NCBI GenBank assembly: GCA_027186245.1
Contig: CP114481.1
Location: forward strand, 754,001 to 818,000
Origin: Coriaria nepalensis
Taxonomy: Eukaryota > Streptophyta > Magnoliopsida > Cucurbitales > Coriariaceae
DNA: 64,000 nucleotides
Reading direction: 5' to 3'
The position numbers and the translations under genes are program-made. The notes under the pieces are model-generated. The model was not told the DNA's origin, did no database searches, and worked only from the letters and a program-made list of their open reading frames with translations. Below, piece after piece: positions 59,307-64,000 of the stretch. Each line of letters begins with the position of its first letter. Positions within the stretch are counted from its first letter, which is position 1.

Positions 59307-61133
59307 CTATGAAGCAAACTCAATCTTGATCCCAGCAATTGTAACGAGCCCTTGACCAAGCCTAGGCACCAAAGTGACCACCACACTATCATCATCATCA
59401 GCACCCAAATCCTCAATCAAATCAGTGATTCCTAGAGTCAAACAAGTGTTCAACTTCTTCTTATGCTTATGCTTGTGAGGAACACTCACAAAACTCCCTG
59501 CAAATTCAGTATTTTGAGGTCCACTAGGCGTATCATGCTCATCATTGATATAAACATCAAATTTCACAGCCACATTCTTATCAAACTCGATCCCATCAAT
59601 CACTAAGATCTCCTCTTCATCATCTTTATCTTTCTTGCTCCTTGATTTCTTTGGCCTTTTCACTAATGTGCTTACTGACTTGTCCAATGTGATCGGAAAC
59701 CGAACCGCAGTTGCAGTTACAGGGGATGTGTGTTTTCCCTCCGCCGCCTGTGCTACACCGCCGAACCAATTTTTAGCCACGCTTTTGAGCTTCGATTTAC
59801 GTGGGGTCGGCTTAGATTGTATCCATGGAACATCCACGTCTTGATAAACGTAACCCAAGTTTGTGGTCTCTAAACAATCCCTAACTTTAACTCTCACAGC
59901 TTGACCATTTTCGTCATAGAACAAAAACGAAGCATCTAACCAATCGGTATCGGTTAAATCGGTTCTCTTACCTCCCAATGTTTTCCAAAGTGTCCACAGT
60001 CTATCAATATTAGAATGGTGAGCATAAAAAATTGGATCTCTAGCTGCTGAGTAAAAATTTCCCATATCTTCCAAATTTGGTTGAGAGGCATCACCAGACC
60101 AAATGTGCACCGAACCATGGGGAATATTCTCGATCGAACCAGCACCCGGGTCGGAATCATTGCCAGCCCGATATGCATTTCCAAAGAACAAACTGCCGGT
60201 CTTTGCATTTGATACCATTTGTCGGTACATAATGCTAAGATTGCTTGAAAGTTGCTCATCACGTGTACTTGATATGTCCTGACCATTGTAATCTAGATCC
60301 ATCAATGTTGGTGGTTGATGATTTTTGTTACGATATCGATCGTACAGTGGTGATTTCGGGTCAGCATAAATGGCGGGTAACTGCATGCCATCAGGTGCAT
60401 CCCAATTCCAATATGGCATAGCAAAAGTAGGGTCATTGATCAAACTTCCCAAGATTCTCTCATAGAAATAAAGGTAGTAACGATGGAAGGGGAAGAATAG
60501 CCAAGAGTTGTGAACTTGAAGATCAAGATCCGGAAACCCTACTTGCTCATAAGCACCATCACAATAGGCACAATGAACATTGGCTTGTTGCATGAAACTA
60601 CGTGGATCATCTTGAGGAAGAGCTTTCATGAGCTCTACGGCTTTGGAGAATTTAGCTAAGTAATCTTTGTCAACTAAGTGAGCGGCCGGTCTAATGCGAG
60701 GTGACGCATTGGATCGTGGTGGTTTGAAGTCTAAGATCTTTGTGGTAGGTGGCGGGCAGCAATTGGTCGGTTTCGCACCGGCAGGCAGGTCAGCTTTGCC
60801 ACATCTGGTCAAGTCCGGGGCCAAGATCGGGGCAGCTATGGCTGTAAAAGGGTCATTGGTGAGACTAGAAACTCCATACAAGCCACCTAAGCCTCCAATG
60901 AGTAAATCTCTCCGGTCAAATTTTCCGAGAGGATTGGTACTATTGTTTTGAGGATCATTGTCTCCATTTGTGGCTTGGCACGAAACCCGAGAAATGAAGC
61001 GATTGTTTTGGTTTGTTTGTTGTTGTTTCCGGGAGAATGGGGAGAAGGAGGTGGGGGTCGATGTGGCGGAGGAGGCGAGTGAGGTGATTTTGGTGTTAGT
61101 AATGGCGGGGGATGAAAGAGCTAGTGAAGCCAT
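59307..61133 (-). CDS. Polyphenol oxidase, chloroplastic, intronless
   Basis: PPO oxidises o-diphenols (and often monophenols) to quinones; it acts in browning and defence and sits in the thylakoid lumen. The ORF is 608 aa, near the family's usual length. Residues 1-50 are a Ser/Thr-rich chloroplast transit peptide. A twin-Arg lumen signal follows (DRRDLLIGGLGGLYG, ~73-87), with an Ala-rich end before APILAPDLTRCG. The CuA ligands are His in NVHCAYC (~186; its Cys can form the thioether) and two in LQVHNSWLFFPFHRYYLYFY. The CuB ligands are in HGSVHIW and YAHHSNIDRLW. The middle PPO1_DWL domain shows TDWLDASFLFYDE. The C-terminal PPO1_KFDV domain shows VAVKFDVYINDE. A TATA-like element is 46 bp upstream. 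All key residues are intact. Substrate preference cannot be told. Confidence 0.97.
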   Translation of the reverse strand: MASLALSSPAITNTKITSLASSATSTPTSFSPFSRKQQQTNQNNRFISRVSCQATNGDNDPQNNSTNPLGKFDRRDLLIGGLGGLYGVSSLTNDPFTAIAAPILAPDLTRCGKADLPAGAKPTNCCPPPTTKILDFKPPRSNASPRIRPAAHLVDKDYLAKFSKAVELMKALPQDDPRSFMQQANVHCAYCDGAYEQVGFPDLDLQVHNSWLFFPFHRYYLYFYERILGSLINDPTFAMPYWNWDAPDGMQLPAIYADPKSPLYDRYRNKNHQPPTLMDLDYNGQDISSTRDEQLSSNLSIMYRQMVSNAKTGSLFFGNAYRAGNDSDPGAGSIENIPHGSVHIWSGDASQPNLEDMGNFYSAARDPIFYAHHSNIDRLWTLWKTLGGKRTDLTDTDWLDASFLFYDENGQAVRVKVRDCLETTNLGYVYQDVDVPWIQSKPTPRKSKLKSVAKNWFGGVAQAAEGKHTSPVTATAVRFPITLDKSVSTLVKRPKKSRSKKDKDDEEEILVIDGIEFDKNVAVKFDVYINDEHDTPSGPQNTEFAGSFVSVPHKHKHKKKLNTCLTLGITDLIEDLGADDDDSVVVTLVPRLGQGLVTIAGIKIEFAS

Positions 61134-61178
61134 GGATTGGTTTGGTTTGGTTGAGATGGAATGGCATCCATTGATTAG

Positions 61179-61186
61179 ATTTTATA
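61179..61186 (-). promoter_or_regulatory. TATA-like element of PPO
   Basis: TATAAAAT on the minus strand, 46 bp upstream of the PPO ATG. If used, the 5' UTR would be about 15 bases, which is short, so a further upstream start is possible. Confidence 0.4.
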
Positions 61187-64000
61187 ATGAAATAGTAAAG
61201 GAGACTTTTCAATGCTCCATTCCTTCATGCACTTAGCTAAGAAATTAGTATGGTTGACGAATTTTAAACAATGAGAACACCCACGTGAAGACAAATTAGG
61301 TTTTGTGGTTTTGGTCACTACTTATACATGTGAACGTCTAAATCTCCATGCAATTAATCATGAAAGATCGGACACGTTCTTTTACACACATGCTATCTGA
61401 TTACTGATACATTAAATTTTATTCAAAATATAAACATTATTTTTTTTAATATTAATATTATTATAATGAAATTTAGTGTTAATTGACAAATAGAGAGCTA
61501 TCTTTCCCGACCAAATTCAAATGCATTTTCTTCCTTGGCAAAACATCTATAAAAAAAAAAAAAAACATCTTTTCTACTTCATTTTCTCTTTGTTCTATGC
61601 ATTAAAACCACCGTCTCCTACCAAATGCCCTAACCAATGCACGCACGTTAGAGGAAAAGTCAAGTTGGGTTCCCCGCTCAAATTAGTAGATTTATTATTT
61701 TTGTTTTTCCAAATGTATTTTTATTCTTTGCTAAATTTTCAAATATGTATTTAGTCGTAGGTAGAACTAACTCGGCTTTAGCTCAAATCACTCGGCTTAC
61801 TCTCATATTAGATTATGAGAAATGTTTAAGTAGATTCAAATTTATTATAGACTGATTCATTATAATAAGAAATTGATAAAATTCTCAATTTTTATAGGAG
61901 TTTTGATTTTTCATTCGATACTGATAGTCGGTTAAGATATCGATATCTTAAAAATATCGAACAAATTAATACACGAATGTCTCACAAACTAACATTACGA
62001 AACCTACTTCTCTCAAGTTCTTGATCATAATGTTTATGATGCCAATTTATTTAAATATAATTAATCATAGACTTAAGAAAGGTAAATGCTTTAATCTTTT
62101 CAATTGACTAAAAAACTTAGTCAGTAGATAACTTGAAAAACCAATGAGCCCCAAAATAAGGATTTTATTGCTTAGCCCAATAATTAATGAAGAAAAGTGG
62201 CCGATCTTTCATTGTTTACTTTTATTTAGTTTATTAATAGCTTGTTTTAACACTATGATTAAATCTTTACTCTAAATAATCGAGTGATATAATTTGATCT
62301 CAACATATATTGAGGTCTATAAATTTTATAACAAACATCTTATTTTTCTATAATGTTATATATAAAATATAAAAAAAAATTATAAAAATCATTATAATCC
62401 TTCGAACGAGCAAAACATAAGTTCTGATTGGTAATAATTTTTATATTTAACTATAAAAATCAAAATTAGAGAAATACAAAAAATAATATTTTTTTTCTCC
62501 ACTACAAAAATAATTTTACTAATTATTATATAAAATATTTTAAAGAAATTAAATTTTAAAATATATTACCTCGTACACTTAGCCTTGTAACTCAAATATC
62601 TAATTACTTCGTTGTGAAATTATTCTTGTAAATTTTTATGTCGATTCTTCTTATATGAGCACCGATTTTGAGAATCTCCTAATTTTCTTATTTGCACCAA
62701 AAAAAAAAAATAAAAATTATTGGGATTATCTTGTTGTGCTCCTCTTTGCGGATTCAATATATGTTAGGTAAAATTCTATCTGACTTTCAACCTAACATAA
62801 AAAAAAAAATAATAAAAAAAAATAAAATATATATATATATATATATATATAGTATTTATTGTATATAGATCTAATTATTATCAAATAGAGAAGGCAAAGT
62901 ACGTACCTAATTAGTTGTAAATATAAAAACAATATTCTATCTATCTATTGGATTGCACGATCTCGATTAATGAGACGAAATGCAAGTGGGTCAAGTTGAT
63001 TCCAATTGGAACGTGCATGAGTTAGCTGGATTGATTCAAACAAAGGGAAAAAAATATAAAATTTATAATAAATTATCCATTAATCAAAAGCTTATTATGA
63101 TGGAAACAAAGTCATCTAAGTAAAATATACGATGCATTTGAGAATATGGATATCCTCATTCATAAGTGTTAAAGTTATTTATTATTTTTATAATATTTTA
63201 AATTATTTTATATATTTATTATTAGGAATCTTAAAATTATTCTTTATGTAGTCCTTATATACGTATAAGCTAAGCAAATGACAAACATGATCAAATAAGA
63301 TCATATATAATAATATAATATGAAAATAAATAAATAAATAATTAGAAGAGAAATCGTAATTTGAAATGAATCATATATATTATTTATAAGTAACAAGCAA
63401 GCTTGGTTCATCAAATCTTATCTTGGTGAGTAAGAGTTTGATTTTAGACAATTCAACTTGAAATCTTGACCTTATTTATTAGTAAATATCCAAAGTATTT
63501 GATGGCTAAACACCCAAATTCCATGATGTCTAAGTCCTTAATTACTATACTAATAATCTTAGCTCGTTATATAATCGAATAATTTAAGATAAAATTTTCT
63601 TTTTAATATATTTTATCTCTATCTTAAAAAATATATTTATAAGTGATTTTATAAATAAACATATTTAAAAATAAAATTTAAATAAATTTTTTATCGAATA
63701 ATAAAAAAACAAAAAAAAAGCAGTTTTAACTTATTGTTAATATAAATAACCCATCACGTTGGATCGCATTTGTGGATAGGATTTCAAAGTTTTAATCTGA
63801 CAATCTTAAGTATCAATGACTGGACCTGTCCTAATCAAATCAAAGTCTTTGGTCTTAATAAATTACAAGTTGTACTACAGAAGACATTTCAGCTTGCTTC
63901 TCCTATTTTTTTAATTGTTCGTTTATGACATTTTCACGAAAGAAAAAGAAAGAATTTTGATTCTTCATTCCCTTTTGGAATTGCGATTACAACATTTATA
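61187..64000. other. AT-rich spacer to window end
   Basis: PPO upstream region (with CCACGTGAA near 61282), then AT-rich sequence with (TA)n at about 62827-62852 and (AATA)n near 63328-63342. No gene or clear element seen. Confidence 0.5.

Noticed and set aside
59635..60951. Frames overlapping the PPO gene on both strands
   Set aside because: Shadows of a strongly coding intronless gene.

Overview
The window is nuclear DNA from a flowering plant, almost certainly a eudicot. Genes are split by short GT-AG introns and lie in long, very AT-rich spacers full of microsatellites. The protein families are plant-typical: a NAC transcription factor, a plastid polyphenol oxidase, a DUF707 protein, a FAR1-like remnant and a serine carboxypeptidase-like protein. 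I cannot name the species. The gene models below were built by hand by joining exons in frame across GT-AG junctions.

Layout. 0.3-5.7 kb: a tandem duplication of about 3.2 kb, each unit with one tiny conserved gene (64 and 63 aa, minus strand) and a matching upstream G-box. 5.7-6.7 kb: an exon-like gene fragment, decayed LTR-like repeats and a small cluster of promoter-type motifs. 7.9 kb: a secreted glycine-rich protein with an eight-Cys tail. 9.3-14.1 kb (-): a 13-exon SCAMP gene whose fifth intron holds a 5'-truncated RTE-type LINE with target-site duplications. 15.5-18.4 kb (-): a 13-exon DUF707 gene. 20.8-22.6 kb: an unrecognised exon-like ORF and a broken FAR1/MULE-transposase pseudogene. 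23.2 kb (+): an intronless Ser/Arg-rich protein; its 3' half and downstream flank are repeated in inverted orientation at 27.9-28.8 kb as a pseudogene. 29.1-30.4 kb: a LINE RNase H remnant and a 0.23-kb tandem repeat. 30.9-32.1 kb (-): an intronless kelch protein. 34.0-40.6 kb (+): a 12-exon SNF2-RING ATPase of the CHR27/CHR28 type. 42.4-43.5 kb (-): a decayed plastid 23S rRNA fragment (NUPT) interrupted by a later insertion. 46.9-49.6 kb (+): a 10-exon serine carboxypeptidase-like gene. 53.3-55.0 kb (-): a 3-exon NAC gene of the NAM/NARS/NOR type. 57.7-58.2 kb: a second LINE RNase H remnant. 59.3-61.1 kb (-): an intronless chloroplast polyphenol oxidase. The rest is AT-rich spacer.

The genes do not form a pathway or operon-like unit; this is an ordinary gene-plus-repeat euchromatic stretch. 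I found no evidence of a new multi-gene system. The most informative observations are structural: the NUPT with its nested insertion, the LINE in the SCAMP intron with a visible target-site duplication, the inverted partial duplicate of the Ser/Arg-rich gene, which could give hairpin or antisense RNA, and the tandem micropeptide genes whose differences are mostly silent.
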